From NCBI GenBank assembly GCA_009838845.1, contig VXRD01000049.1, forward strand, positions 19,842-83,841: DNA of 64,000 bases, written 5' to 3'. Positions within the stretch are counted from its first letter, which is position 1; each line of letters opens with the position of its first letter. The notes beneath the pieces are model-generated. The model did not search any database and had not been told where the DNA came from. It was given only the letters and a program-made list of their open reading frames with translations. A program made the position numbers and the translations under genes. Below are positions 48,233 to 57,719 of the stretch, one piece after another. This DNA comes from Gemmatimonadota bacterium (lineage in GTDB: Bacteria; Latescibacterota; UBA2968).

Positions 48233-48303
48233 TTGGTCTTACTCCGATTCTGCTTCTCTCCGAGAGTGAGATAATAGCAAAGTACAGAAGCCCTTATACG
48301 ATG

Positions 48304-48777
48304 TCAAGTCTTGCGAATATAAGTTCCGCTGCGTCCACCGCTTTTTTGTAAGAGACAGATTTCTCCGATGACCATGTTGCGATCTGCTGCTTTGCACATG
48401 TCGTAAATGGTCAACAGGCCGACACTTACCGCGGTGAGTGCTTCCATTTCGACACCTGTGCGGTCGGGTACGCGCACGGTTGCACGCGCTATAATGCTCG
48501 TTTTTTCGACTTCAAAATTGAGTTCAACGCCCGTAATGCCCAGCGGGTGACACATTGGGATGAGGTCAGAAGTGCGCTTGGCGGCCATGATGCCCGCAAT
48601 GCGCGCGGTTTCCAGCACATTGCCTTTGGGGATATTTCCCCCAGTGACGAGTTGCAGGGTTTCGGGTTGCATTTCAATTTTGCCCGATGCGATTGCCTCG
48701 CGGTCTGTCACAGCTTTATCTGTGATATCCACCATCTTCACGGATCCCTGTTCGTCAATATGTGTCAATTTAGCCAT
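48304..48777 (-). CDS. moaC: cyclic pyranopterin monophosphate synthase MoaC
   Basis: The 157-residue product has the MoaC core: MVDITDKAVTDREAIASG, KGNVLETARIAGIMAAKRT, IPMCHPLGITGVELNFE, and GVEMEALTAVSVGLLTIYDM with the catalytic Lys region. It makes cPMP in molybdopterin synthesis. It starts six bases after moeA. Confidence 0.96.
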   Translation of the reverse strand: MAKLTHIDEQGSVKMVDITDKAVTDREAIASGKIEMQPETLQLVTGGNIPKGNVLETARIAGIMAAKRTSDLIPMCHPLGITGVELNFEVEKTSIIARATVRVPDRTGVEMEALTAVSVGLLTIYDMCKAADRNMVIGEICLLQKSGGRSGTYIRKT

Positions 48778-48783
48778 GATCTT

Positions 48784-50007
48784 TTACCAGCTATTTAGTA
48801 AAATGAGGTCTAATTCAGTGCCTGCATGCACATGGGCATCTTCGGCATTGACCACGAATAAGCTGTTTGCGCGGGCCATTGAAAATAGATCCGCCGAGCC
48901 GTGGTGCCCGACCCAGGCGCTTTCCCATACGCCGTTTTTGCCCTGAACACTGTGCGCGGGTACAAATTGCTTTCGTCCGGGTGTTTGTCGAAAGTCGGCG
49001 TTGAGCACTGTGCGGACCGTGGGGAGGTGCAGATCTGTCAGGCACTGCATTTTTCTGATCGCAGGGCGCATGAGCAGTTCCAGGCCGACCACAGAGGATA
49101 CCGGATTGCCGGGCAGTCCAAATACCTGTCGCGCACCTTTTACGCCAAATGTCAGGGGTTTGCCGGGTTTCATGCGGATGCGGTCAAATAGCACTTCGAC
49201 ACCCAGATCTCGCATGCCGTCTTGTACCAGGTCGTATTCGCCAGCAGAGACGCCGCCCGAAAGGGCGACTATATCACAGGTCTCCAGGCCTTTGCCGATG
49301 GTTTGTATCAACGCATGGATGTCGTCTTCTACAATGCCGAGATAACGCGCCTGCGCCCCCGAGCGCAGGACTTGAGCTACCATCGAGTACCCATTGCTGT
49401 TTCGAATTTGTCCGGGTTTGGGTTTGTGGTGTGGTTCCACCACTTCGCTGCCGGTTGCCACAATGCAGACTATTGGTTGGCGATAGACCTCGACATGGAC
49501 ATGTCCCACAGCGGCGAGAATGCCAACTTCGGGGGGGCGTATGACTGTGTTGGCCTGTAATACTACCTGATTGACGCGCACATCTTCGCCGAGGCGGGCG
49601 ATATTTCTGCCTGTTTCCGTGGTGTCGAGCACGCGCACTTTTTGGGCATCTGCGTGTGGTTCTGTATCTTCGACCATAATTACCGTGTCTGCGCCATCGG
49701 GCAAGGGTGCGCCTGTCATAATTTGAGAAGCTTGCCCACATTCTACACGTTTTTGGGGTACTGTGCCCGCTGGAATCTCTTCGATTACATCGAGTATGAC
49801 CGGTGTATTACTGGATGCGGATGCGATATCTGCTCCCTGAAGGGCATAACCATCCATAAGGGCTTTGTCAAAGGGGGGCATGTCGATATCCGATCGCACG
49901 TCTTCGGATAAAACGCGCCCGAGCACATCGTTCAATCCAACGTGGGTTTTGTCAATTGTCCGGGTATTTTCCAGTACTATGCGAATGGCGTCGTCCATTT
50001 CAATCAT
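48784..50007 (-). CDS. moeA: molybdopterin molybdenumtransferase MoeA
   Basis: The 407-residue product shows MoeA features: PFDKALMDGYALQGADI near the N-terminus, GQASQIMTGAPLPDGADTVI, the MoCF_biosynth block DIVALSGGVSAGEYD, KPGKPLTFG and GLPGNPVSSV. It inserts molybdate into molybdopterin. AAGGAG lies seven bases before the ATG. moaC follows it directly; moaA and other mo genes are outside the window. Confidence 0.95.
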   Translation of the reverse strand: MIEMDDAIRIVLENTRTIDKTHVGLNDVLGRVLSEDVRSDIDMPPFDKALMDGYALQGADIASASSNTPVILDVIEEIPAGTVPQKRVECGQASQIMTGAPLPDGADTVIMVEDTEPHADAQKVRVLDTTETGRNIARLGEDVRVNQVVLQANTVIRPPEVGILAAVGHVHVEVYRQPIVCIVATGSEVVEPHHKPKPGQIRNSNGYSMVAQVLRSGAQARYLGIVEDDIHALIQTIGKGLETCDIVALSGGVSAGEYDLVQDGMRDLGVEVLFDRIRMKPGKPLTFGVKGARQVFGLPGNPVSSVVGLELLMRPAIRKMQCLTDLHLPTVRTVLNADFRQTPGRKQFVPAHSVQGKNGVWESAWVGHHGSADLFSMARANSLFVVNAEDAHVHAGTELDLILLNSW

Positions 50008-50138
50008 AACTTTACTCCTTGTTTTATTTTCATTAATCGCGCATAATATACGTAAACTTGCCCGAAGTATCTGAGATTTTTTTGTATTTTTTTATGGGAA
50101 AATCGTGATAGAGTGTATCTTAAACTATGAGGAGCAAT

Positions 50139-50858
50139 ATGTCCAAGACAGCAATTATTACTGGCGCAGGCACCGGAATTGGTGCGAGTATTGCCATTGC
50201 ATTTGCCGAAGCGGGCTATAATCTCGCGCTCGTGGGACGGCGCGTAGAACCCCTTGAAGAAACGGCAAGGCAATGCGGCTCTGCCAATATCGAGATCTGC
50301 GCTGCCGATGTTGCCGACCGCCAGGCGGTTCAATTGCTTGCCGAACAAACGGTCGCGGCATTTGGTCGCATCGATATTTTAGTGAACAACGCGGGTATCA
50401 ATACCAAAAAACGCCACTTGAACGATATTGCGGATGAAGACTGGGACCGCGTTATGGAGATCAATCTCACGGGTGCTTTTAATGCGTTTCGCGCTGTTTT
50501 GCCACAAATGAAAGTGCAAAATGACGGTCTGGTTATCAATATTTCATCTATGGCTGGCAAAAGAGCGGGTATGATCAGTGGTGTGGCTTATTGCGCGTCC
50601 AAATTTGGCATGGCCGCGCTGAATCAATCGATCAATGTCGAGTTTCGAGAGGAGGGCATTCGCGCCTGCTGTATTTATCCCGGCGAAGTTGATACTCCTA
50701 TCTTAGACCACCGCCCCAATCCCGTTTCAGATGAAAAACGCGCCGCCGCTCTTTTGCCCGAAGACATTGCCGCCGCCGCATTTATGGTCGCCCAGATGCC
50801 AGACCGCGTCATTGTCGAAGAAATTACCATTTTTCCACGCCATGTGGTCAGTAGATAG
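50139..50858 (+). CDS. short-chain dehydrogenase/reductase
   Basis: The 239-residue product has the classical SDR cofactor motif TGAGTGIGASIAIAFAEAG, NNAGINTKK, the catalytic Ser in INISSMAG and YCASKFGMAAL with Tyr-x3-Lys. Substrate unknown. An earlier ATG at 50127 is preceded by no good site; ATG 50139 follows GAGGAG. It is divergent from moeA and 13 bases upstream of a possible early rng start. Confidence 0.9.
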   Translation: MSKTAIITGAGTGIGASIAIAFAEAGYNLALVGRRVEPLEETARQCGSANIEICAADVADRQAVQLLAEQTVAAFGRIDILVNNAGINTKKRHLNDIADEDWDRVMEINLTGAFNAFRAVLPQMKVQNDGLVINISSMAGKRAGMISGVAYCASKFGMAALNQSINVEFREEGIRACCIYPGEVDTPILDHRPNPVSDEKRAAALLPEDIAAAAFMVAQMPDRVIVEEITIFPRHVVSR

Positions 50859-50969
50859 ACGGAGCGGTGTATGAAGGCGAGTAAATCGAGCATGACTGGC
50901 CGTATCTCAGAGCCTGCTCCACAAGTGGGTAATGTGGGGCCAGTTCATATCAGTAAGGATAAAATAAAA

Positions 50970-52511
50970 ATGAAAACCGAAATTATTATTAATGTCGCTT
51001 CACACGAGTCGCGAATTGCCATCCTCGAAGATGGTCGGCTCGCAGAAATTCTCGTTGAACGCGCTGAAAAAGAACGCATGGTTGGCGATATTTATCAGGG
51101 GGTTGTAACCGCTGTTCTGCCTGGCTTACAGGCAGGTTTTGTCGATATTGGGCAGGAAAAAGCGGCTTTTTTACACGTTTCTGATATGCCTGGCTCGCCC
51201 GGCTCAATGGTCGAACTCGACTCGGAAATTCTCGAGGATATCCGGGATCAGAGCAATGGGCAGGGCAAGTTCAATATTGATGAGCTTTTGTCCAGGGGGC
51301 AGGAAGTCATTGTGCAGATTAAAAAAGAGTCCATCAACACAAAAGGACCGCGCATTTCTGCTGTGCCGTCGCTTGCCGGTCGGTTTATGGTGCTTGTGCC
51401 CGATGGCGATAAAGTAGGCGTGTCTCGCAAAATTACCAATTGGCGTGAAAAGCGGCGCCTTCGAGATCTCGCGGGCAAGCTCAAGCCCGAGGGCTTTGGC
51501 CTTATCGTGCGCACCGAAGCCAATGGCAAAGGTGATCGGGAACTCGGGCGGGACCTCAAGCAGCTTTTGACAACGTGGAAACGGCTTCAAAAACAGGGTA
51601 AAAAAAGCAGCGGCCCCAAATTGCTTTACAAAGAAGTGGGCATGACGTCTGGTCTTATCCGCGATTTGTTCACGGAGGATGTTCACCGCCTTGTCGTTGA
51701 TTCAAAGCGCGAATACAAGCAAATTCAGGCATATCTCAAAGGGGTTTCACCCGAGTTGCGCCGAACCGTCGAATACTACGGCGATACGCGACCGATTTTT
51801 GACGCTTTTGGCATTGAGGCTGAAATTGAAAAGCTCACCGAACGCAAAGTCTGGTTCAAAGGCGGTGGTTATCTGGTTATTGATCCGACAGAAGCGCTGG
51901 TTGCCATCGATGTCAACAGCGGGCGCAGCGTGGGCAAAGGGCGTGCCAAGCAGGATGAGACCGTGTTGAAGACCAATTTGGAGGCTGCCCGAGAGGTTGC
52001 CCGCCAACTCCGTTTGCGCGATATGGGCGGGCTTGTGGTTGTCGATTTTATCGATATGGACCATGCGCGAGATCGCAAGCGCGTCGAAGATGAAATGCGT
52101 CAGGCTATTCGCCGCGACCGGTCCAAGATCCGGTATTCGCGGATTACACAGTTTGGTCTGATGGAGATGACCCGCCAGCGGGTGCGTCCCAGTTTGATGT
52201 CCACTTATTCTGCGCCCTGCCCGCAATGCCATGGCACGGGACATATTCCGAGCCAGGAAACCGTGCTGTCGCGCATCGAACGCTGGCTCAAACGCTCTCG
52301 CGCAGCCGCGCTCGAAAGACGGCTCACTGTGCAGGTTCACCCCACACTCGGATTTTATTTGCTCGAAAATCGCAGGGAGCGCCTCAAAGCTATTCGCAAA
52401 TCCACCCGGGTTTGGCTCGATGTCGAATCGGCTCCGGATTTGAGCGAAGAAGATTATCGCATTTTTTCCAGAAAGCGGAAGGTTGATGTGACAAATGAAG
52501 TTCAAACTTGA
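50970..52511 (+). CDS. rng: ribonuclease G/E
   Basis: The 513-residue product has the RNase G/E core: an S1-type domain (IINVASHESRIAILEDGRLAEI ... GLQAGFVDIGQEKAAFLHVSD), the RNase H-like and catalytic metal site with VAIDVNSGR and VVVDFIDMDHARDR, and the zinc-link motif CPQCHGTG. It processes rRNA and mRNA. I chose ATG 50970 as it gives the family-typical start MKTEIIINV; ATG 50871 is open and possible. It is next to rplU-rpmA, as in many bacteria. Confidence 0.93.
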   Translation: MKTEIIINVASHESRIAILEDGRLAEILVERAEKERMVGDIYQGVVTAVLPGLQAGFVDIGQEKAAFLHVSDMPGSPGSMVELDSEILEDIRDQSNGQGKFNIDELLSRGQEVIVQIKKESINTKGPRISAVPSLAGRFMVLVPDGDKVGVSRKITNWREKRRLRDLAGKLKPEGFGLIVRTEANGKGDRELGRDLKQLLTTWKRLQKQGKKSSGPKLLYKEVGMTSGLIRDLFTEDVHRLVVDSKREYKQIQAYLKGVSPELRRTVEYYGDTRPIFDAFGIEAEIEKLTERKVWFKGGGYLVIDPTEALVAIDVNSGRSVGKGRAKQDETVLKTNLEAAREVARQLRLRDMGGLVVVDFIDMDHARDRKRVEDEMRQAIRRDRSKIRYSRITQFGLMEMTRQRVRPSLMSTYSAPCPQCHGTGHIPSQETVLSRIERWLKRSRAAALERRLTVQVHPTLGFYLLENRRERLKAIRKSTRVWLDVESAPDLSEEDYRIFSRKRKVDVTNEVQT

Positions 52512-52536
52512 CATAAAGTACGACTTCGGATAAATT
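52508..52536 (+). promoter_or_regulatory. sigma70-type promoter of rplU-rpmA
   Basis: TTGACA, 17-nt spacer, TAAATT; the -35 box overlaps the rng stop. It leaves a leader of about 110 bases before rplU. Confidence 0.75.
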
Positions 52537-52650
52537 TAGCCCTCTTTGGATTTTCCGATCCACACCGGGTCGGGAAGTTTGTTTGTAAATAAAAAGTGGG
52601 GGCTGGGAACTGGTGGTTGGGGACTGGAACAGTTTCTGGAGGTTTTGAGT

Positions 52651-52968
52651 ATGTATGCAGTGGTCGATATCGCTGGTAGCCAATACAAGGTGCAAGAGGG
52701 CGATCATATCCGCGTGGCCCGGCTCGATGCCGAGGAGGGGGATTCACTTACTTTTCCCCAGGTGTTGCTCGTAGGTGACAGCGATGAAATTAAGGTGGGT
52801 ACGCCTCAAGTTGAAGGGGCTACCGTTGAAGTGAGTGTTAAAGGACATGGTCTCGCAGACAAAGTCATGATTTTTAAGATGAAGCGCCGCAAGAATTACC
52901 GGCGCAAGAGAGGACATCGGCAATCTTATACCGATCTTCAGGTTGAAAAAATTGTAGCGGAAAGCTAA
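52651..52968 (+). CDS. rplU: 50S ribosomal protein L21
   Basis: The 105-residue protein begins [17 protein letters not shown], the L21 signature, and ends with [21 protein letters not shown]. It binds 23S rRNA. The ATG 52651 follows TCTGGAGG. The upstream leader is long and could hold a control element. rpmA follows after 17 bases. Confidence 0.97.
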   Translation: MYAVVDIAGSQYKVQEGDHIRVARLDAEEGDSLTFPQVLLVGDSDEIKVGTPQVEGATVEVSVKGHGLADKVMIFKMKRRKNYRRKRGHRQSYTDLQVEKIVAES

Positions 52969-52985
52969 AATCGAGGAGGCTTTTC

Positions 52986-54181
<1,196 letters not shown>

Positions 54182-54199
54182 AATAAAATTATGATTGTC

Positions 54200-54221
54200 A
54201 TTGCGGCATGGTTTTAGCCGC
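54200..54221. repeat. REP-like palindrome, copy 2
   Basis: ATTGCGGC-ATGGTTTT-AGCCGC: an inverse relative of the copy at 9115-9139, here between mdh and the defence island. A longer hairpin (TCAGCCCGT/ACGGGCTGA at 54246-54254 and 54283-54291) follows and may act as a weak terminator. Confidence 0.7.
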
Positions 54222-54325
54222 CACGCGCATGTAGAGGTTCCACAGTCAGCCCGTTCAATCTCCCCAATAGAAGGGTAGTTGGACGGGCTGATTATCTTAT
54301 GGATGGAAAAAGGGAGGACGATCAA

Positions 54326-56461
54326 ATGCAAGATAGCCAGGTCAATCGCATTCCCAGATTTATATGGGGTATTGCCGACGATGTGTTGCGCGACCTGTAC
54401 GTGCGGGGCAAGTACCGCGATATTATTCTGCCGATGACGGTGATTCGACGGCTGGATGCGGCGCTTGAGCCGACCAAGCAGGTTGTTCTCGCTATGCGAA
54501 CCAGACTGGACGAGGATGGCGTTATTGAGCAGGAAGCCGCGCTGAAGCAGGCCGCCGGGCACGCTTTTTACAATGCATCGCCATTCACGTTGCGCGATCT
54601 TCGCGCCCGCGCCAATCGGCAGCAACTTCGGGCTGATTTTGAGGCGTATCTGGATGGGTTTTCGTCCAATGTGCAGGATATTTTGAAGAATTTTGAGTTT
54701 CGCAATCAGATTCCGCGTTTGTCCGATGCCGATGCTCTCGGCGCGCTGATTGAAAAATTTCTATCGCCGGATATCAATTTAAGTCCCTATCCGGTGGAGA
54801 ATGGCGATGGCTCTGTGCGGTTTTCCGGTCTGGACAACCACGCGATGGGTACGATTTTCGAGGAACTGGTGCGGCGGTTTAACGAGGAGAATAACGAGGA
54901 GGCTGGCGAACACTGGACGCCGCGCGACGCTGTCAAGCTGATGGCGAATCTCATTTTTCTTCCGGTGGCTGATGAGATTGAGTCGAGTACCTATTTGCTC
55001 TACGATGGTGCTTGCGGCACGGGTGGTATGCTGACTGTCGCAGAGGAGACGCTTCGAGATCTCGCCCAGGAGCGCGGGAAGCAGGTTTCCACGCATCTTT
55101 ATGGGCAGGAGATCAATGCCGAGACCTATGCTATTTGCAAGGCAGATCTGTTGCTGAAGGGCGAAGGTAGCGCGGCGGATAATATTGTCGGGGGACCGGA
55201 GTATTCGACGCTTTCCAATGATGCTTTTCCATCCCACAAGTTTGACTTTATGCTCAGCAATCCGCCTTACGGCAAGAGTTGGAAGAACGATCTGGCTCGC
55301 ATGGGGGGCAAGAGCGGCTTATCCGATCCGCGATTTCTTATCGCTCACGACGGCGACGCGGAGTATTCCCTTCTCACCCGCTCCAGCGATGGGCAGATGC
55401 TGTTCCTCGCCAATCTGCTTTCCAAGATGAAGCGCGATACCACGCTGGGCAGCCGCATTGCCGAGGTCCACAATGGGAGTTCTCTGTTCACGGGTGACGC
55501 TGGGCAGGGTGAGAGCAATATCCGTCGCTGGATTATCGAGAATGACTATCTGGAGGCGATTGTCGCGCTGCCGCTCAATATGTTCTACAATACGGGTATT
55601 GCCACGTACATCTGGGTGCTGACCAATCGCAAGCCAGCACACCGGCAAGGCAAGGTGCAACTTATTGATGCGACCGAGTGGTACAGTCCCCTGCGTAAGA
55701 ACCTGGGTGCCAAGAACTGCGAGTTGTCCAATGGCGACATCCGCCGCATTTGCGATGCTTTCCTCGCGTTTGAGGAGACAGAGCAGTCGAAGATTTTTCC
55801 CAATAAGGCATTCGGCTACTATAAGGTGACGGTTGAACGACCACTACGCCTCGCTGTCGATTTGTCGGCTGAACACCGCACGCGATTTCGGGATGCCTGC
55901 TGTGAAGCAAAGGAAGAGCCACTCGCCGATGTGGTTGATCGGGTGGCGGAGACTGCGGGTAACGGTCCTCATCTCGATTTCAATTGTTTCATAGATGCGG
56001 TTGCCACAGAGGCTTCTGAGCAGGGCGTCAAGCTGATCGCCAAACGGAAGAAGCTGTTGCAAACGTCGCTGGCATTTCGGGACGAAGCCGCCGAGCCGGT
56101 GATTAAGAGGGTCCACAAATTGGGCAATAGGGAGCCAGACCCGATTCGCGGTCTGGTAGAGGCGACAGTGAATGACCAGTGCGTCGTCGTTGAATACGAA
56201 CCCGATAGCGAGTTGCGCGATACTGAACAGGTCCCCCTGCTCGATGAGGGCGGTATTGAGGGCTTCTTACACCGCGAGGTATTGCCCTATGCTCCTGATG
56301 CATGGTATGTTTCGACGAGTGTCAAAATTGGCTATGAGATCAGCTTTACCCGCCACTTCTACAAGCCACAGCCCATGCGTTCGAGGGAAGAAATCCGTGC
56401 TGATATACTGGCGTTGGAGCGAGAGAGTGAGGGGGTGTTGGAGGAGATTATGGGGGAGTAA
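54326..56461 (+). CDS. hsdM: type I restriction-modification DNA methyltransferase subunit HsdM
   Basis: The 711-residue product has the HsdM N-terminal helical domain (RDLYVRGKYRDIILPMTVIRRLD), SAM motif I in DGACGTGGML (about residue 226) and the N6-adenine catalytic NPPYG (N312). It pairs with HsdS to methylate adenine. I chose ATG 54326 because GGGAGGA lies eight bases upstream; the ATG at 54299 is a weaker alternative. At 711 residues it is larger than most HsdM; a C-terminal extension with IDAVATEASEQG is of unknown role. It opens the defence island. No hsdR is in the window. Confidence 0.95.
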   Translation: MQDSQVNRIPRFIWGIADDVLRDLYVRGKYRDIILPMTVIRRLDAALEPTKQVVLAMRTRLDEDGVIEQEAALKQAAGHAFYNASPFTLRDLRARANRQQLRADFEAYLDGFSSNVQDILKNFEFRNQIPRLSDADALGALIEKFLSPDINLSPYPVENGDGSVRFSGLDNHAMGTIFEELVRRFNEENNEEAGEHWTPRDAVKLMANLIFLPVADEIESSTYLLYDGACGTGGMLTVAEETLRDLAQERGKQVSTHLYGQEINAETYAICKADLLLKGEGSAADNIVGGPEYSTLSNDAFPSHKFDFMLSNPPYGKSWKNDLARMGGKSGLSDPRFLIAHDGDAEYSLLTRSSDGQMLFLANLLSKMKRDTTLGSRIAEVHNGSSLFTGDAGQGESNIRRWIIENDYLEAIVALPLNMFYNTGIATYIWVLTNRKPAHRQGKVQLIDATEWYSPLRKNLGAKNCELSNGDIRRICDAFLAFEETEQSKIFPNKAFGYYKVTVERPLRLAVDLSAEHRTRFRDACCEAKEEPLADVVDRVAETAGNGPHLDFNCFIDAVATEASEQGVKLIAKRKKLLQTSLAFRDEAAEPVIKRVHKLGNREPDPIRGLVEATVNDQCVVVEYEPDSELRDTEQVPLLDEGGIEGFLHREVLPYAPDAWYVSTSVKIGYEISFTRHFYKPQPMRSREEIRADILALERESEGVLEEIMGE

Positions 56462-56597
56462 ATATCTTGCCAACCTTGAATATGTGAATAAAGTTGGCTA
56501 TACTCTAAATGCAATCTTGAATATGCATTCTTCGAGCGCATGGGTGAGGAAACGGGACCGGGAGAGACGCGCGAACGAAATTTGACCTGAGAGAGCA

Positions 56598-56906
56598 ATG
56601 AAATCTTTAGATGACCATATTGAGATTACCTCCGGTATATGCAGCGGAAAGCCGCGTATTGCCGGCCGTCGCATTACCGTGGCGCACATCGCCATCTGGC
56701 ATGAACGCATGGGCAAATGTGCAGATGAAATCGCCGCAGAATACGATTTGACACTGGCCGATGTGTATGCAGCATTGGCCTACTATTTTGATCACCGCGA
56801 GGAAATTGACCAATCGATTCAAGAGAGTGAAGAATTTGTGAAGGCCTTCCGCCAACAGACCTTCTCAAAGTTGGCTGAAAAGCTACAAGAAAAGAGAGGT
56901 AACTAA
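56598..56906 (+). CDS. DUF433 protein (antitoxin-like)
   Basis: The 102-residue protein has the DUF433 plan: HIEITSGICSGKPRIAGRRI, VAHIAIWHERMGKCADEIA, and DLTLADVYAALAYYFDHREEID. DUF433 proteins are often antitoxins for a DUF5615 PIN-like toxin (VapBC45-like), but no such toxin is adjacent. The stop abuts the TIR gene ATG, so it may accompany that protein instead. It lies between hsdM and hsdS. Confidence 0.85.
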   Translation: MKSLDDHIEITSGICSGKPRIAGRRITVAHIAIWHERMGKCADEIAAEYDLTLADVYAALAYYFDHREEIDQSIQESEEFVKAFRQQTFSKLAEKLQEKRGN

Positions 56907-57698
56907 ATGCAGTTTCAACATTACGATCTCGGGCATCAACCACAAGGTGCTTTTGTTGAAGTAACATTGTCGGGAAATGCTGCCAATGTTCGGCTACTTG
57001 ATAGCACAAACTTCCAAAATTATCGCTCTGGCCGTAAACATCGTTATATCGGTGGTCTAATTAGACGGTCTCCTGCTCGTTTGACGATTCCACGCACAGG
57101 AACTTGGCATATAGCTGTTGACTTCCAAGGCCTGCGAGGTCAATGTCGTTCTTCAGTTCGTGTAATTCCCCGAGCCGCACTGTCTCCACTCCCAGAATCC
57201 TCATCCTCACTATCATCTAAAGAGCGGGCTATACACCAAGAAAACTCTGTCGAGCGTACACTTGAAGGTTCTGTGCAATCTGAACATTATGACGTCTTTA
57301 TTTCTCACGCTACTGAAGACAAAGACGACATTGTACGTCCGCTGACCAACGCGCTAATTGCAGAGGGTCTTAGGGTTTGGTACGACGAATTTGAACTTCG
57401 AATTGGTGATAGCCTGCACCGAAAAATTGATAGTGGCCTCTCACGGAGCCGATTCGGAGTAGTTATAATTTCACATTCATTTTTTGCGAAAAACTGGACT
57501 CAATACGAATTAGATGGACTCGTGACACGAGAAATGACTGGTGAACAGGTAATTCTTCCGATTTGGCACGAAATCAGTCAGAGTGAGGTTATTGAAAAGA
57601 GTCCTTCGCTGGCGGACAAAGTCGCTCGCAACACTTCGGATTTCACTATCGACGAGATTGCCTGCGAAATCGCTGAAGTCACAAGGACAAGTTTGTAA
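56907..57698 (+). CDS. DUF1883-TIR domain protein
   Basis: The 263-residue product has an N-terminal DUF1883-like domain (MQFQHYDLGHQPQGAFVEVTL ... to about 88), a Ser-rich linker, and a C-terminal TIR domain (about 126-250): YDVFISHATEDKDDIV, WYDEFELRIGDSLHRKID with the Asp/Glu segment around 160-163 where active TIR NADases have their Glu, SHSFFAKNWTQYEL and PIWHEI. TIR domains in bacterial defence often degrade NAD+ or make signalling nucleotides. It begins with no gap after the DUF433 stop, within the hsdM-hsdS locus. An effector role is inference. Confidence 0.88.
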   Translation: MQFQHYDLGHQPQGAFVEVTLSGNAANVRLLDSTNFQNYRSGRKHRYIGGLIRRSPARLTIPRTGTWHIAVDFQGLRGQCRSSVRVIPRAALSPLPESSSSLSSKERAIHQENSVERTLEGSVQSEHYDVFISHATEDKDDIVRPLTNALIAEGLRVWYDEFELRIGDSLHRKIDSGLSRSRFGVVIISHSFFAKNWTQYELDGLVTREMTGEQVILPIWHEISQSEVIEKSPSLADKVARNTSDFTIDEIACEIAEVTRTSL

Positions 57699-57719
57699 AT
57701 CTTAGCTGGATAATGTCAT

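Noticed and set aside
54200..54298. Attachment site of a mobile element before hsdM
   Set aside because: No integrase, tRNA end or matching direct repeat is seen in the window; only a REP-like palindrome and hairpin.
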